Assembly (NCBI GenBank): GCA_049976245.1
Contig: JBMFIQ010000005.1
Span: forward strand, 16,903-80,902
DNA length: 64,000 nucleotides
Source of the DNA: Microbacter sp049976245
GTDB lineage: Bacteria; Bacteroidota; Bacteroidia; Bacteroidales; Paludibacteraceae
Reading direction: 5' to 3'
Part shown: positions 8,840 to 18,259 of the stretch, piece after piece
Position numbering within the stretch: the stretch's first letter is position 1
Layout: each line of letters begins with the position of its first letter
Notes under the pieces: model-generated
What the model was told of the DNA's origin: nothing
Database searches by the model: none
The model's input: the letters and a program-made list of their open reading frames with translations, nothing else
Program-made: the position numbers and the translations under genes

Positions 8840-10375
8840 ATGGAAACTAATTCAAAGAATACGAGACGAAAAACTCCAAATGCCACTACCTTGCCTCAAA
8901 ACGATTTTGGTAAAATTCCTCCACAAGCTGTTGAATTGGAAGAAGATGTTTTGGGAGCCATGATGCTCGAAAAAGATGCTTATTTTTTAGTAAGTGAAAT
9001 CTTAACGCCTGATTGCTTTTACAAAGAAGCACACAAACACATTTACAAAGCCATTGTGAATTTAGCCGTTAAACAAGAACCCATTGATATGCATACTGTA
9101 ACCGAACAGCTTCGCAAAGATGGAACTTTAGACGATGTGGGAGGCGTTTACTACATCACTTTGTTAACGGCAAAAGTGGCTTCGGCAGCTCACATTGAAT
9201 ATCATGCCCGCATCATAGCCCAAAAGTTTTTGGCTCGTGAATTAATTCGTGTTTCAAGCGACATTCTCTCCAAAGCATTTGACGATCGAACTGATGTGGC
9301 TGATTTAATGCAAGATGCAGAGGGAATGCTTTTTGAAGTTTCGCAACGAAATTTGAAAAAAGAAGTCGTTCAAATCAATCCAATCATTGAAGAAGCGGTC
9401 AAACGCATTCAGGAAGCCTCCAAACGTCCTGAAGGACTCAGCGGTATTCCATCGGGATTTCACAGCTTGGATAAAATCACGTCAGGATGGCAACGCTCCG
9501 ATTTAATCATTATTGCAGCTCGTCCAGCAATGGGAAAAACCGCTTTCGTCATTTCCATGGCTCGTAACATTGCCGTTGACTATAACATGCCCGTTGCTTT
9601 GTTCTCCCTAGAAATGTCCAATGTTCAGTTAGTCAATCGTTTATTAATGAACGTGTGCGAAATTGAAGGCGATAAAATCAAAAATGGACAATTGGCTCCG
9701 TATGAATGGCTGCAACTCGATTACAAGCTGAAAAAACTGTATGACGCTCCTATCTATCTCGATGACACCCCCAGCCTTTCAGTGTTTGAATTGCGTACCA
9801 AAGCAAGACGTTTGGTGAAAGAACATCACATTAAAATTCTAATCATTGACTATTTGCAGTTGATGAATGCAAGTGGAATGACCTTTGGTAGTCGTGAGCA
9901 GGAAGTGAGCACCATTTCTCGTTCGTTGAAAGGATTGGCCAAAGAATTGGATATTCCCATTATTGCACTTTCACAATTAAATCGAAGTCTTGAAGTAAGA
10001 ACAGGTCGTGAAGGAAAACGGCCTCAATTGTCTGATTTGCGTGAATCGGGAGCTATTGAACAAGATGCCGATATGGTTTGTTTCATCCATCGACCTGAAT
10101 ACTACAAAGTAACGGTTGACGAAACTGGCAATTCATTGATTGGAATGGCTGAAATCATCATTGCCAAACATCGAAACGGAGCGACCGGTGATGTATTATT
10201 ACGATTTAAGAACCATTTCGCTAAATTCTTAAACATTGATGATGAAGAAGATACAACTTATCAAGGCTATGTTTCCAAAATCAGCGAACACAACGCCAAC
10301 ATGTCAAATGCAATGCATCCAAACGAAGATTCCTATCCTCCTGTCCCTCTTCCCGAATCGGAAGTTCCGTTTTAG
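8840..10375 (+). CDS. dnaB: Replicative DNA helicase
   Basis: DnaB is the hexameric 5'-3' helicase that unwinds DNA at the replication fork. The 511-residue protein has a short basic N-terminal tail, the DnaB N-terminal domain (about residues 25-130, PPQAVELEEDVLGAMM), a linker, and the RecA-like ATPase domain with Walker A ARPAMGKTA at residues 227-235, Walker B (ILIIDYLQL), the SQLNR segment and the RESGAIEQDAD motif with its arginine-finger region. No intein is present. It is a single-gene unit: divergent promoter upstream and a two-way terminator downstream against aspS. Confidence 0.97.
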   Translation: METNSKNTRRKTPNATTLPQNDFGKIPPQAVELEEDVLGAMMLEKDAYFLVSEILTPDCFYKEAHKHIYKAIVNLAVKQEPIDMHTVTEQLRKDGTLDDVGGVYYITLLTAKVASAAHIEYHARIIAQKFLARELIRVSSDILSKAFDDRTDVADLMQDAEGMLFEVSQRNLKKEVVQINPIIEEAVKRIQEASKRPEGLSGIPSGFHSLDKITSGWQRSDLIIIAARPAMGKTAFVISMARNIAVDYNMPVALFSLEMSNVQLVNRLLMNVCEIEGDKIKNGQLAPYEWLQLDYKLKKLYDAPIYLDDTPSLSVFELRTKARRLVKEHHIKILIIDYLQLMNASGMTFGSREQEVSTISRSLKGLAKELDIPIIALSQLNRSLEVRTGREGKRPQLSDLRESGAIEQDADMVCFIHRPEYYKVTVDETGNSLIGMAEIIIAKHRNGATGDVLLRFKNHFAKFLNIDDEEDTTYQGYVSKISEHNANMSNAMHPNEDSYPPVPLPESEVPF

Positions 10376-10388
10376 AAATTAAAAAAGC

Positions 10389-10482
10389 CTTTCAACATCT
10401 TGAAAGACTTCACAATAAAAAAAGTAAAAAAAAAACCGTCATGAGTGCATCCTTTTTGGGGATTGTTTCAAAACGGTTTTTT
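10389..10482. terminator. Bidirectional terminator between dnaB and aspS
   Basis: Two hairpins lie between the convergent genes. The first is a perfect 7-bp stem with a 4-base loop (CTTTCAA CATC TTGAAAG, 10389-10406). The second has an outer stem AAAAAACCGT (10430-10439) pairing with ACGGTTTTTT (10473-10482), with T-runs leaving the stem on both strands. The large loop of 33 bases makes the second less typical, but its symmetry fits stopping both dnaB and aspS transcripts. Confidence 0.65.
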
Positions 10483-10487
10483 CTATT

Positions 10488-12245
10488 TTATTTCTTTTCG
10501 AATGGAACAATTTGCAATGATAGCTCTTCTAATTGAGCCGGATCAATTGGTGAAGGAGCTCCGCTCATTACATCACGTCCGGAATTGTTTTTAGGGAAAG
10601 CAATGCAATCGCGAATGCTGTCTAACCCGACAAACAAAGAGACTATTCGATCCAATCCGAATGCCAAACCTCCGTGTGGCGGCGCACCAAATTTAAAAGC
10701 ATCCATTAAAAAGCCAAATCGAAATTGTGCTTCTTCCTGACTAAATCCCATAATGCTGAAAATTTGATGTTGCAAATCGCTGTTGTGAATTCGAATGGAA
10801 CCACCACCCAATTCAACGCCATTGATCACCATGTCATAAGCATTAGCTCGTACTTTACCTGGATCTGTTTTCAGAAATTCTATATCCTCCGTTTTGGGCG
10901 ACGTGAAAGGATGGTGCATGGCGTAAAAGCGTTGTGTTTCTTCATCCCATTCAAACATTGGAAAATCAACAACCCAAAGCGGTGCAAAAACATTTTTCTT
11001 TCGAAGTCCAAGCCGGTTGCCCATTTCTAAACGCAATTCCGACAATGCTTTTTGTGTTTTTTTAGTTTCACCGGCTAAAATCAACATCAAATCACCTGGA
11101 ACGGCATTCATTTTTTTGGCAACAATCAATAAATCTTCCTGTGAAAAAAACTTGTCAATGGAGGATTTCAACGTCCCGTCGAAGTCATATTTAATATAAA
11201 CCAAACCTTGAGCTCCAATTTGAGGCTTTTTCACAAAGTCGGTTAGTTCATCCAATTGTTTGCGGGTAAAGGCACCACATCCCGTAGCACAAATGCCGGC
11301 TACGTATTCGGCGGAATCAAACACGGAAAAGTGATGTCCTGAAACATCTTCTTTGAGCTCAACAAAAGGCATTTGAAAACGTAAATCCGGTTTGTCTGAT
11401 CCGTAGAATCGAATGGCATCGGCATATGTCATGCGTGGAAACGATGGCATGTCAATGTGATGAATAATCCGGAAAAGATGTCGCATCATACCTTCAAACA
11501 CCTCTAATACATCACTTTGCTCAACAAATGACATCTCACAATCAATTTGTGTAAATTCAGGTTGTCGATCGGCTCTTAAATCTTCATCACGAAAACATTT
11601 AACAATTTGAAAGTAACGATCAAAACCGGCCACCATTAAAAGTTGCTTATACAATTGCGGCGATTGTGGAAGCGCATAAAATTCACCCGGATTCATCCTT
11701 GAAGGCACAATAAAATCACGTGCTCCTTCCGGTGTGGATTTAATTAAAACAGGCGTTTCCACTTCCATAAAATGATGTGAACTCAAATAGTTACGCACTT
11801 CAAGTGCAATGGTATGACGTAATTCCAAATTTTGACGAACCACATTTCTGCGAAGATCCAAATAGCGATATTCCATGCGCAAGTCATCACCTCCATCGGT
11901 ATCATCTTCAATGGTAAACGGAGGAATTTTGGATTCATTGAGAATGTTCAATGCGGAAACCATGATTTCAATTTCTCCGGTGTCCAAATGCAAATTCTTA
12001 TTACTTCGTTCCGTGACCAATCCGCTGCATTGAATCACCCATTCTCGTCCCAATTTGTTTGCTTTATCAAACAATGCTGTATTATTCTCCTGATTAAAAA
12101 CCAATTGAGTTATTCCGTATCGATCCCGTAAATCCACAAAGGTCATTCCGCCCATTTTGCGGATGCGTTGTACCCAACCCGATAATCTGACTGTTTCGTT
12201 GACATGTTGAAGACGCAATTCGCCACAAGTGTGTGTTCTATACAT
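10488..12245 (-). CDS. aspS: Aspartyl-tRNA synthetase
   Basis: A class II aminoacyl-tRNA synthetase that charges tRNA-Asp. The 585-residue protein has the N-terminal OB-fold anticodon-binding domain (residues about 1-110), the class II catalytic core with motif 2 (FRDEDLRADRQPEFTQID) and motif 3 (GLAFGLDRIV), and the bacterial GAD insertion domain between them (about residues 285-420). The length and insertion are those of the bacterial type rather than the shorter archaeal form. It is the last gene of a minus-strand run after maeB and the DUF3109 gene, 42 bases away. Confidence 0.97.
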   Translation of the reverse strand: MYRTHTCGELRLQHVNETVRLSGWVQRIRKMGGMTFVDLRDRYGITQLVFNQENNTALFDKANKLGREWVIQCSGLVTERSNKNLHLDTGEIEIMVSALNILNESKIPPFTIEDDTDGGDDLRMEYRYLDLRRNVVRQNLELRHTIALEVRNYLSSHHFMEVETPVLIKSTPEGARDFIVPSRMNPGEFYALPQSPQLYKQLLMVAGFDRYFQIVKCFRDEDLRADRQPEFTQIDCEMSFVEQSDVLEVFEGMMRHLFRIIHHIDMPSFPRMTYADAIRFYGSDKPDLRFQMPFVELKEDVSGHHFSVFDSAEYVAGICATGCGAFTRKQLDELTDFVKKPQIGAQGLVYIKYDFDGTLKSSIDKFFSQEDLLIVAKKMNAVPGDLMLILAGETKKTQKALSELRLEMGNRLGLRKKNVFAPLWVVDFPMFEWDEETQRFYAMHHPFTSPKTEDIEFLKTDPGKVRANAYDMVINGVELGGGSIRIHNSDLQHQIFSIMGFSQEEAQFRFGFLMDAFKFGAPPHGGLAFGLDRIVSLFVGLDSIRDCIAFPKNNSGRDVMSGAPSPIDPAQLEELSLQIVPFEKK

Positions 12246-12287
12246 TGATTTTACTATTTTTTCCCGGTTTTAAAATGCTCAATTAAT

Positions 12288-12884
12288 TCACTCTGATTTT
12301 TTCTCTTGTTTGCTTTTTTTGTCAATAAATTCTTTTGCTAAATGCAGCTGTTCGAACCAATCAATTCCAAAACGTCGAATTAAAGGTTCTTTAAGAAATT
12401 GATAAACAAGGATTTGATTCTCCTTTCCATTTTCAACTGCCTGCCGACAAATGGACCATTGATGATAATTAACGGCTGCAAATGTGTCGTATTGTTGAAT
12501 TCTGATTGGATATAAATGACAAGATATCGGCTTTTTAAAAGTAGATTGTCCGGCTTCAAACAATTTTTCCAAACGACAAAGCCAAATGCCTTCTTCATTT
12601 TGAAAAGCAAAAATACATTCAGCTCCATTCACTGTTGAAATAGCCAAATCATGATCTTTGTCAAAATATGCAATTCCTTGATTTTCAATTATTTTTTTAA
12701 CATTTTCCGATAGATCATTCCACAACAAAGGCAACAATTTTTCCATTTCTTTTACTTCATCGTCGGTGACAGGTGCTCCTTCTTCACCTTCCACGCAACA
12801 AATGCCTTTGCATTTTGATACATCGCAAGCAAAATGGCATTCAACCAAATCCCTTCTCACAATGGTATCTTCAATTTGAATCAT
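12288..12884 (-). CDS. DUF3109 family cysteine-rich protein
   Basis: A 198-residue protein of the DUF3109 family, common in Bacteroidetes and of unknown function. It has a dense N-terminal cysteine cluster (CHFACDVSKCKGICC, residues about 17-31), then CIF, CRL, CHLYPI and CRQ further along, suggesting a metal or iron-sulfur site like that in the related YkgJ-type zinc/iron-chelating proteins. No signal peptide is seen, so it should be cytoplasmic. It starts 5 bases after maeB and is followed by aspS, so it is probably cotranscribed with both. The metal and reaction are not known. Confidence 0.85.
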   Translation of the reverse strand: MIQIEDTIVRRDLVECHFACDVSKCKGICCVEGEEGAPVTDDEVKEMEKLLPLLWNDLSENVKKIIENQGIAYFDKDHDLAISTVNGAECIFAFQNEEGIWLCRLEKLFEAGQSTFKKPISCHLYPIRIQQYDTFAAVNYHQWSICRQAVENGKENQILVYQFLKEPLIRRFGIDWFEQLHLAKEFIDKKSKQEKKSE

Positions 12885-12889
12885 GATTT

Positions 12890-15193
12890 TTATACTAATT
12901 CTCCGATTTGATTTGTTCTTTTTTGTTCTTCAACAATGGCATCAATCACTGCGATGATGGTCATGTTAAAAATATCACGCACCGAACTTTCCACATCTAA
13001 AATATGAATAGGTTTGTTTAATCCCATCTGAATCGGGCCAATTACATCGGACACGCCCATTTCCAACAACATTTTACTGGTCGTATTTGCCGAACTTAAA
13101 TTTGGAAATATCAATGTATTGACATCTTTTCCATACAATTTGGTAAAAGGATATTTTTCATCTCTTAATTTTCTATTCAATGCAAAATTTACCTGCATTT
13201 CCCCATCAACAACCATATCGGGACACATGGAATGCAAGGTACTCACAACACGATGCACACTGGCGGGACTTCCTTGCTTGTCCACTCCAAAGTTGGAATA
13301 GGAAATCATGGCAATAACCGGATCGCGCGCAAAAAATTTAACAGTTTGATAAGTCAATCGGGTAATGTCAATCAATGTATCCCCATCCGGATGTCGGTTA
13401 AAAAGGGTATCAGCCAGGAAAAAAGTTCCTTTTTTCGTGTTAACAATATGCATGGCAGCAATATGTTTCATGCCATCCCGAATGCCAATCACCTGTTTTG
13501 CAGCGTTGATGTTTTCTATGAAATTGGTGTAAGCGCCTGTAATCATGGCATCTGCTTCACCCGTTTCCACCATCATCATGCCAAAATAACTGCGATCAAA
13601 CATTTTTTCGAGAGCATCGGTCAAGGTCATACCGTCTCGAGCACATTTTTCCGTTAAAATTTTGGCAAATTTGGTTCGACGATCTTCTTCTCGATCGTGG
13701 CGAAGATTCAAAATTTCAATACCTGTCAGATCAATGTTATTTTCACTTGCCATTTTTGAAATCCGATCTTCATTTCCCAACAAAATGGGATGACAAATGC
13801 CTTCTGTTTTTGCCTGAACCGCAGCTCTCAACATATTCAAATGATTGGCTTCAGAAAAGACGACACGTTTTGGTTTTTGACGCGCCATCTCCGTAAAATG
13901 ACGCAACATCTTATTGTCATAGCCCATCAATTCTCGTAATTTCACATCATATGCATTCCAGTCGGAAATGGGATTTTTAGCCACTCCCGAGTCAATGGCT
14001 GCTTTGGCAACTGCCGGTGCTACAATGGTTAAAAGACGTGGATCAAGTGGTTTTGGTATAATGTAGGTTCGTCCAAAAGAGAGTTTATTTAAGTTGTAAG
14101 CTGCATTCACCACATCAGGAACAGGTTGTTTAGCCAATTCGGCAATAGCCAAAACAGCCGCTTTCTTCATTTCTTCGTTAATCACTGAAGCCCGAACATC
14201 CAAAGCTCCCCTGAAAATATAGGGAAATCCCAACACATTGTTTATTTGATTGGGATAGTCGGAACGTCCTGTGGCGTACAAAATGTCGCCACGTGCATCC
14301 ATTGCATCTTCATACGAAATTTCAGGATTAGGATTAGCCAATGCAAAAACAATGGGATCTTTTGCCATGGTGCGAACCATCTCTTTGCTCAATACATTGG
14401 CAACAGATAATCCCAAAAATACATCAGCCCCATAGATGGCATCTTTCAGCGTTTTTAAATCGGTACGTTCAGTGGCAAATTCCTTTTTTTGTGGCGTTAA
14501 ATTTGGGCGATCCAAAGTAATAACACCTTTGCTGTCAACCATGACAATATTTTCTTTGCGTGCTCCTAATAACAGATACAAACGAGCACAAGAATTGGCT
14601 GCTGCACCGGCTCCATTCACAACAATCTTTACATCTTCAATTTTCTTCCCCACAATTTCGAGCGCATTGATCAACCCTGCGGACGAAATAATGGCTGTTC
14701 CGTGTTGATCATCGTGCATGATCGGAATATCTAATTCTTCACGTAATCTTTGCTCAATCTCAAAGCACTCCGGCGCTTTGATGTCTTCCAAATTAATGCC
14801 TCCAAATGTTGGAGCAATGGCTTTGACGGTTTGAATAAATTTTTCGGGATCTTTTTCGTTGATTTCAATGTCAAACACGTCAATTCCAGCAAAAATTTTA
14901 AATAAAAGGCCTTTCCCTTCCATGACCGGTTTCCCCGCCAATGCTCCAATATCGCCTAAGCCTAAAACGGCTGTCCCGTTGGAGATAACAGCTACCAAAT
15001 TCCCTTTGGTTGTATATTCATAAGCGGCATCCGGGTTTTTCTCAATTTCCAAACACGGTTCCGCAACACCGGGTGAATATGCCAAAGATAAATCGGTTTG
15101 AGTACTGTAAGGTTTGGTGGGAACGACTTCAATTTTTCCCGGTTTGCCCATTCTGTGATAATTTAGGGCATCTTCTTTAGTGAATGTAGCCAT
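12890..15193 (-). CDS. maeB: NADP-dependent malic enzyme with phosphotransacetylase-like domain
   Basis: A 767-residue two-domain protein. Residues about 1-420 are the malic enzyme domain, which decarboxylates malate to pyruvate using NAD(P): SLAYSPGVAEPCLEI near the start, IMHDDQHGTAII, and the nucleotide-binding NGAGAAANSCARLYLLLG. Residues about 430-760 resemble phosphate acetyl/butyryltransferase (PTA_PTB). In other bacteria this C-terminal part is regulatory, responding to acetyl-CoA, rather than catalytic. The architecture and length match MaeB. It heads a minus-strand run with DUF3109 and aspS. On the minus strand TAAATTTG (15259-15252) may be its -7 element. Confidence 0.94.
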   Translation of the reverse strand: MATFTKEDALNYHRMGKPGKIEVVPTKPYSTQTDLSLAYSPGVAEPCLEIEKNPDAAYEYTTKGNLVAVISNGTAVLGLGDIGALAGKPVMEGKGLLFKIFAGIDVFDIEINEKDPEKFIQTVKAIAPTFGGINLEDIKAPECFEIEQRLREELDIPIMHDDQHGTAIISSAGLINALEIVGKKIEDVKIVVNGAGAAANSCARLYLLLGARKENIVMVDSKGVITLDRPNLTPQKKEFATERTDLKTLKDAIYGADVFLGLSVANVLSKEMVRTMAKDPIVFALANPNPEISYEDAMDARGDILYATGRSDYPNQINNVLGFPYIFRGALDVRASVINEEMKKAAVLAIAELAKQPVPDVVNAAYNLNKLSFGRTYIIPKPLDPRLLTIVAPAVAKAAIDSGVAKNPISDWNAYDVKLRELMGYDNKMLRHFTEMARQKPKRVVFSEANHLNMLRAAVQAKTEGICHPILLGNEDRISKMASENNIDLTGIEILNLRHDREEDRRTKFAKILTEKCARDGMTLTDALEKMFDRSYFGMMMVETGEADAMITGAYTNFIENINAAKQVIGIRDGMKHIAAMHIVNTKKGTFFLADTLFNRHPDGDTLIDITRLTYQTVKFFARDPVIAMISYSNFGVDKQGSPASVHRVVSTLHSMCPDMVVDGEMQVNFALNRKLRDEKYPFTKLYGKDVNTLIFPNLSSANTTSKMLLEMGVSDVIGPIQMGLNKPIHILDVESSVRDIFNMTIIAVIDAIVEEQKRTNQIGELV

Positions 15194-15417
15194 TGTATTG
15201 TAGTAAAATTGAACTTTAATGAAGATAAATTTGGATTGTCCAACGAAGGTGCAAATTTAGACTTTTTTCTACTAAAAATCGCCTTTCGCTCAAAGATAAA
15301 AAGGGTTTTTTCGTTTTTTATTCTTCAGCGATAAACCCTATTTGTTTTGAGATCATTTTGACGGTAAATCCAAATTATTAAAATATATTTGTACTTTCAT
15401 TCATCCTATTCCTAATT
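15194..15417. promoter_or_regulatory. Divergent maeB/folA promoter region
   Basis: The gene-free gap carries a minus-strand -7 element TAAATTTG (15259-15252) facing maeB and a plus-strand -7 element TATATTTG (15384-15391) facing folA. A TTTG at 15357-15360 lies 23 bases upstream of the latter, slightly further than usual for -33. Confidence 0.5.
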
Positions 15418-15912
15418 ATGCCTATATTATCGATTATTGCAGCAGTTGACGAACATTTTGCCATTGGAAAAAACAATCAATTATTGTGTTATTTAAAATC
15501 TGATTTACAACATTTTAAACAACTCACGTTGCATCATCCCGTGATAATGGGAAAACATACTTTTTTGTCGCTGCCCAACGGCGCTCTTCCGCATCGCAAA
15601 AACATTGTTTTAACCTCACAACCCTTTGTTTCGGAAAACGTCTTCGTGGCTCACAGTTTATCGGAAGCACTTGAATGGTGCGAAAAAGAAGAAGAAATCT
15701 TTATAATAGGAGGAAGTTCACTCTATCGTCAGACCATCGATTTGGCCGACAAAATGTATTTAACAAGAATTCATACCATTTTTGAAGCGGATGCTTTTTT
15801 CCCGCTTTTTGATCAATCGCAGTGGAGAATCACTTTTTCTGAAAAGCATTTTCCTGATGAATGGAATCCCTATGCTTTTACGTTTGAAAATTATGAACGG
15901 ATAAAACAATAA
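15418..15912 (+). CDS. folA: Dihydrofolate reductase
   Basis: DHFR reduces dihydrofolate to tetrahydrofolate with NADPH and is the trimethoprim target. The 164-residue length is typical. Seen motifs are IIAAVDEHFAIGKNNQLL at the N-terminus, catalytic Asp29 (matching E. coli Asp27), HHPVIMGKHTFLSLP, and the NADPH-binding IIGGSSLY. The usual Trp before the catalytic Asp (E. coli Trp22) is Cys24 here and Pro25 is Lys27, which is unusual. The gene is alone on the plus strand with its own -7 element, between minus-strand maeB and pyrD. Confidence 0.93.
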   Translation: MPILSIIAAVDEHFAIGKNNQLLCYLKSDLQHFKQLTLHHPVIMGKHTFLSLPNGALPHRKNIVLTSQPFVSENVFVAHSLSEALEWCEKEEEIFIIGGSSLYRQTIDLADKMYLTRIHTIFEADAFFPLFDQSQWRITFSEKHFPDEWNPYAFTFENYERIKQ

Positions 15913-16011
15913 AATATTTATAATAAATAACTTATATGCATTTCGAAGTGCAACGTCATCCGATCTTTTTGCGCATTGAAGAAAATTGAAAAAATAAGCG
16001 GCTTAGCTCAA

Positions 16012-16923
16012 TTAAATTTTCAAAGCTCCGATTATATCTTTTACTGAACTGTAATGATGTTTTTCCAAATACGTTTCAATGCCTTCAACGATTTTCAGGC
16101 TAACTGAAGGATCAATAAAATTAGCAGTCCCCACTTCAATAGCAGAAGCTCCGGCCAAAAAAAACTCAATGGCATCACTTGCTTTCATGATGCCTCCAAT
16201 GCCAATAAGAGGTATATCAACCGCTTTCGATACCTGCCACACCATACGTAATGCTATTGGTTTGATGCACGGACCAGACAATCCTCCCGTAATGGTCGAA
16301 AGCAACGGCTTTTGAGTTTCTGCATCAATAGCCATTCCTAATAACGTATTGATCAGTGACAAAGCGTCAGCTCCTTCATTGGCAACCGTTTTAGCAATGG
16401 AAACAATATCTGTTACATTGGGAGAAAGCTTTACTATCAATGTTTTATGATATACTTTTCTTACTTCTCTGACCACTTCGGCCGCCGCCTGAGGATCAAC
16501 ACCAAAAGTCATGCCGCCCTGTTTTACGTTTGGACAAGAAATATTCAATTCAATGGCTGGAATGGTATCCACTGCATCTATTTTTTCTGCTGTTTCCACA
16601 TAATCTTCAATGGCAGAACCTGATACATTAACAATGATAGCTGTTTGATACGATGATAATCGTGGATAAATGGTTTGGATAAAATAATCAACTCCTTTGT
16701 TTTGAAGTCCAACTGCATTTAACATTCCGGCAGGAGTTTCGGCCATTCTTGGATACGGATTACCCTCTCTCCGATGGAGTGTAGTGCCTTTCACACAAAT
16801 ACCGCCTAAACGATTTAAATCCACAAAATCGACATATTCTTCGCCGTATCCAAATGTTCCCGAAGCTGTTAAAACGGGATTTTTTAACGTCAAATTTCCT
16901 ATGTGTGTTGTTAGATCTACCAT
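16012..16923 (-). CDS. pyrD: Dihydroorotate dehydrogenase B, catalytic subunit
   Basis: FMN enzyme that oxidises dihydroorotate to orotate in pyrimidine synthesis. The 303-residue protein has the family-1B active-site Cys at 130 (LNISCPNVKQGG), which serves as the base in class 1 enzymes, with NPVLTASGTFGYGEEY near the N-terminus and phosphate-binding GIGGI and GTANF segments. Its start overlaps the end of pyrK by 7 bases, so the pair is likely translationally coupled. Together they form the NAD-linked heterotetramer, passing electrons from FMN through FAD and 2Fe-2S to NAD. Confidence 0.96.
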   Translation of the reverse strand: MVDLTTHIGNLTLKNPVLTASGTFGYGEEYVDFVDLNRLGGICVKGTTLHRREGNPYPRMAETPAGMLNAVGLQNKGVDYFIQTIYPRLSSYQTAIIVNVSGSAIEDYVETAEKIDAVDTIPAIELNISCPNVKQGGMTFGVDPQAAAEVVREVRKVYHKTLIVKLSPNVTDIVSIAKTVANEGADALSLINTLLGMAIDAETQKPLLSTITGGLSGPCIKPIALRMVWQVSKAVDIPLIGIGGIMKASDAIEFFLAGASAIEVGTANFIDPSVSLKIVEGIETYLEKHHYSSVKDIIGALKI

Positions 16924-17684
16924 ACCAAATCGTTAGCTTTAAAGACCGGACCTTCTGTACAGACGCATGTATTGCCTTCGTGTGTTTCTGTCACACAGCA
17001 TAAACAGGCACCAATACCACAAGCCATTTTATTTTCCAATGATAATTCGCACAAAATGGAATGCGACGCAGCATAAGCAGCCACTGCTTTCATCATAGGC
17101 GTTGGGCCGCAAGTATAAATTTGATCAAAAGATTGATTCAATATGGAATGATCGGTTACAAAACCTTTTTCACCAGCTGAACCATCTTCGGTCGTAACAT
17201 AAACTTGACCAAATTTTTCAAATTCGTTCAATTCCAATAAATGCGCTCTGCTTTTAGCTCCAATTAAAAAATTCGGAGAAAATCCTTGTTGATGCAACGT
17301 GCTACCTAAAAACAACATTGGGGCAATGCCAACGCCGCCTCCTATTAAAAGCAGCTTTTTTTGCCCCAAATCCGGTATTGAAAATGAATTTCCCAACGGA
17401 TAAATAACATTCACCATTTTCCCTTCGGAATATTCACTTAAGGTAGTAGTTCCTTCGCCAACTGTTTGAATCAAAAGCCAAATTTCTTGCTTTTCAACGT
17501 CAACATAATGAATGGAAAATGTTCTTCTCAAAAAAACAGATGGATTGTCGTCAATTTTTAGCTGAACAAACTGGCCAGGTAACAAGACGGGCAATGAATC
17601 GAGAGTTTTAAATTTTAGCAGAAAATGAGTTGGATTCAACATTACTTTTTCTGACAGGATCCAGTCGCTGATCTTTTTTTGCAT
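16917..17684 (-). CDS. pyrK: Dihydroorotate dehydrogenase B, electron-transfer subunit
   Basis: PyrK carries FAD and a 2Fe-2S cluster and passes electrons from PyrD to NAD. The 255-residue protein has the flavodoxin-reductase fold with FAD-binding FLRRTFSIH (the usual RPxSI variant) and the NAD-binding LIGGGVGIAPMLFL. The C-terminal cysteines MACGIGACLCC and CVCTEG ligate the cluster. It precedes pyrD and overlaps it by 7 bases. Length and motif order are standard for the family. Confidence 0.95.
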   Translation of the reverse strand: MQKKISDWILSEKVMLNPTHFLLKFKTLDSLPVLLPGQFVQLKIDDNPSVFLRRTFSIHYVDVEKQEIWLLIQTVGEGTTTLSEYSEGKMVNVIYPLGNSFSIPDLGQKKLLLIGGGVGIAPMLFLGSTLHQQGFSPNFLIGAKSRAHLLELNEFEKFGQVYVTTEDGSAGEKGFVTDHSILNQSFDQIYTCGPTPMMKAVAAYAASHSILCELSLENKMACGIGACLCCVTETHEGNTCVCTEGPVFKANDLVW

Positions 17685-17818
17685 GTATTACAAAGGATTT
17701 TTCAATGAAAACAATGATAAACGAATCATTTACAAGCATTTTCAATCGCTTTCATTCATTTCCGATTTCATACAAAAGTAACCATAATTTGAAGATTTCC
17801 CAAAACCTTACAGTCAAA

Positions 17819-18259
17819 TCAATCCTCAGGATTGGATGGAACAAATTCTTCAAAAGTCATATCAGAAAAATAAACGGTAATTTTTTTTATTCTTTTCTCG
17901 CTTTGCTTAGATTCATCTCCAACAACCTGAACCACTTCCGATTCTTTGATGCTCATCCGGTTGGATGCTTTGGATTTGCTGATATCAGTTGACGTAGATG
18001 CATCGTTTTGCCTGTTTTCATTAAATAAAGTGGGTTGAGCTTGTTGTAATTCGCGATGCATGTTCCCTGCTCCTAAAATCAACCACTCCGGATTGATATC
18101 AGTAAAAGAGGAGAGTATTTTTTGAATAATTTCCGTGCTGGGCTTGTTTCTGCCATTCAAAATGTGGGAAATCACGGATGGTTGAGTGCCAATAAACTCA
18201 GCAAATTTACCGGATGTCAATCCTTTTTCTTTTATGATTTGACTAATACGATCTTTCAT
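17819..18259 (-). CDS. XRE-type helix-turn-helix transcriptional regulator
   Basis: A 146-residue DNA-binding protein. Residues about 1-65 form an XRE/Cro-like HTH: RISQIIKEKGLTSGKFAEF, then a recognition helix in GTQPSVISHILNGRNKPS, ending in INPEWLILGAG, a pattern common in Bacteroidales regulators. The middle (75-105) is polar and probably flexible; the C-terminus has a short conserved-looking tail (KKITVYFSDMTFEEF). No peptidase or ligand-binding domain is seen. The gene faces away from a 560-base AT-rich region full of ACAWWTGTAAATA motifs, so self-regulation is likely but inferred. The target genes and signal are unknown. Confidence 0.85.
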   Translation of the reverse strand: MKDRISQIIKEKGLTSGKFAEFIGTQPSVISHILNGRNKPSTEIIQKILSSFTDINPEWLILGAGNMHRELQQAQPTLFNENRQNDASTSTDISKSKASNRMSIKESEVVQVVGDESKQSEKRIKKITVYFSDMTFEEFVPSNPED

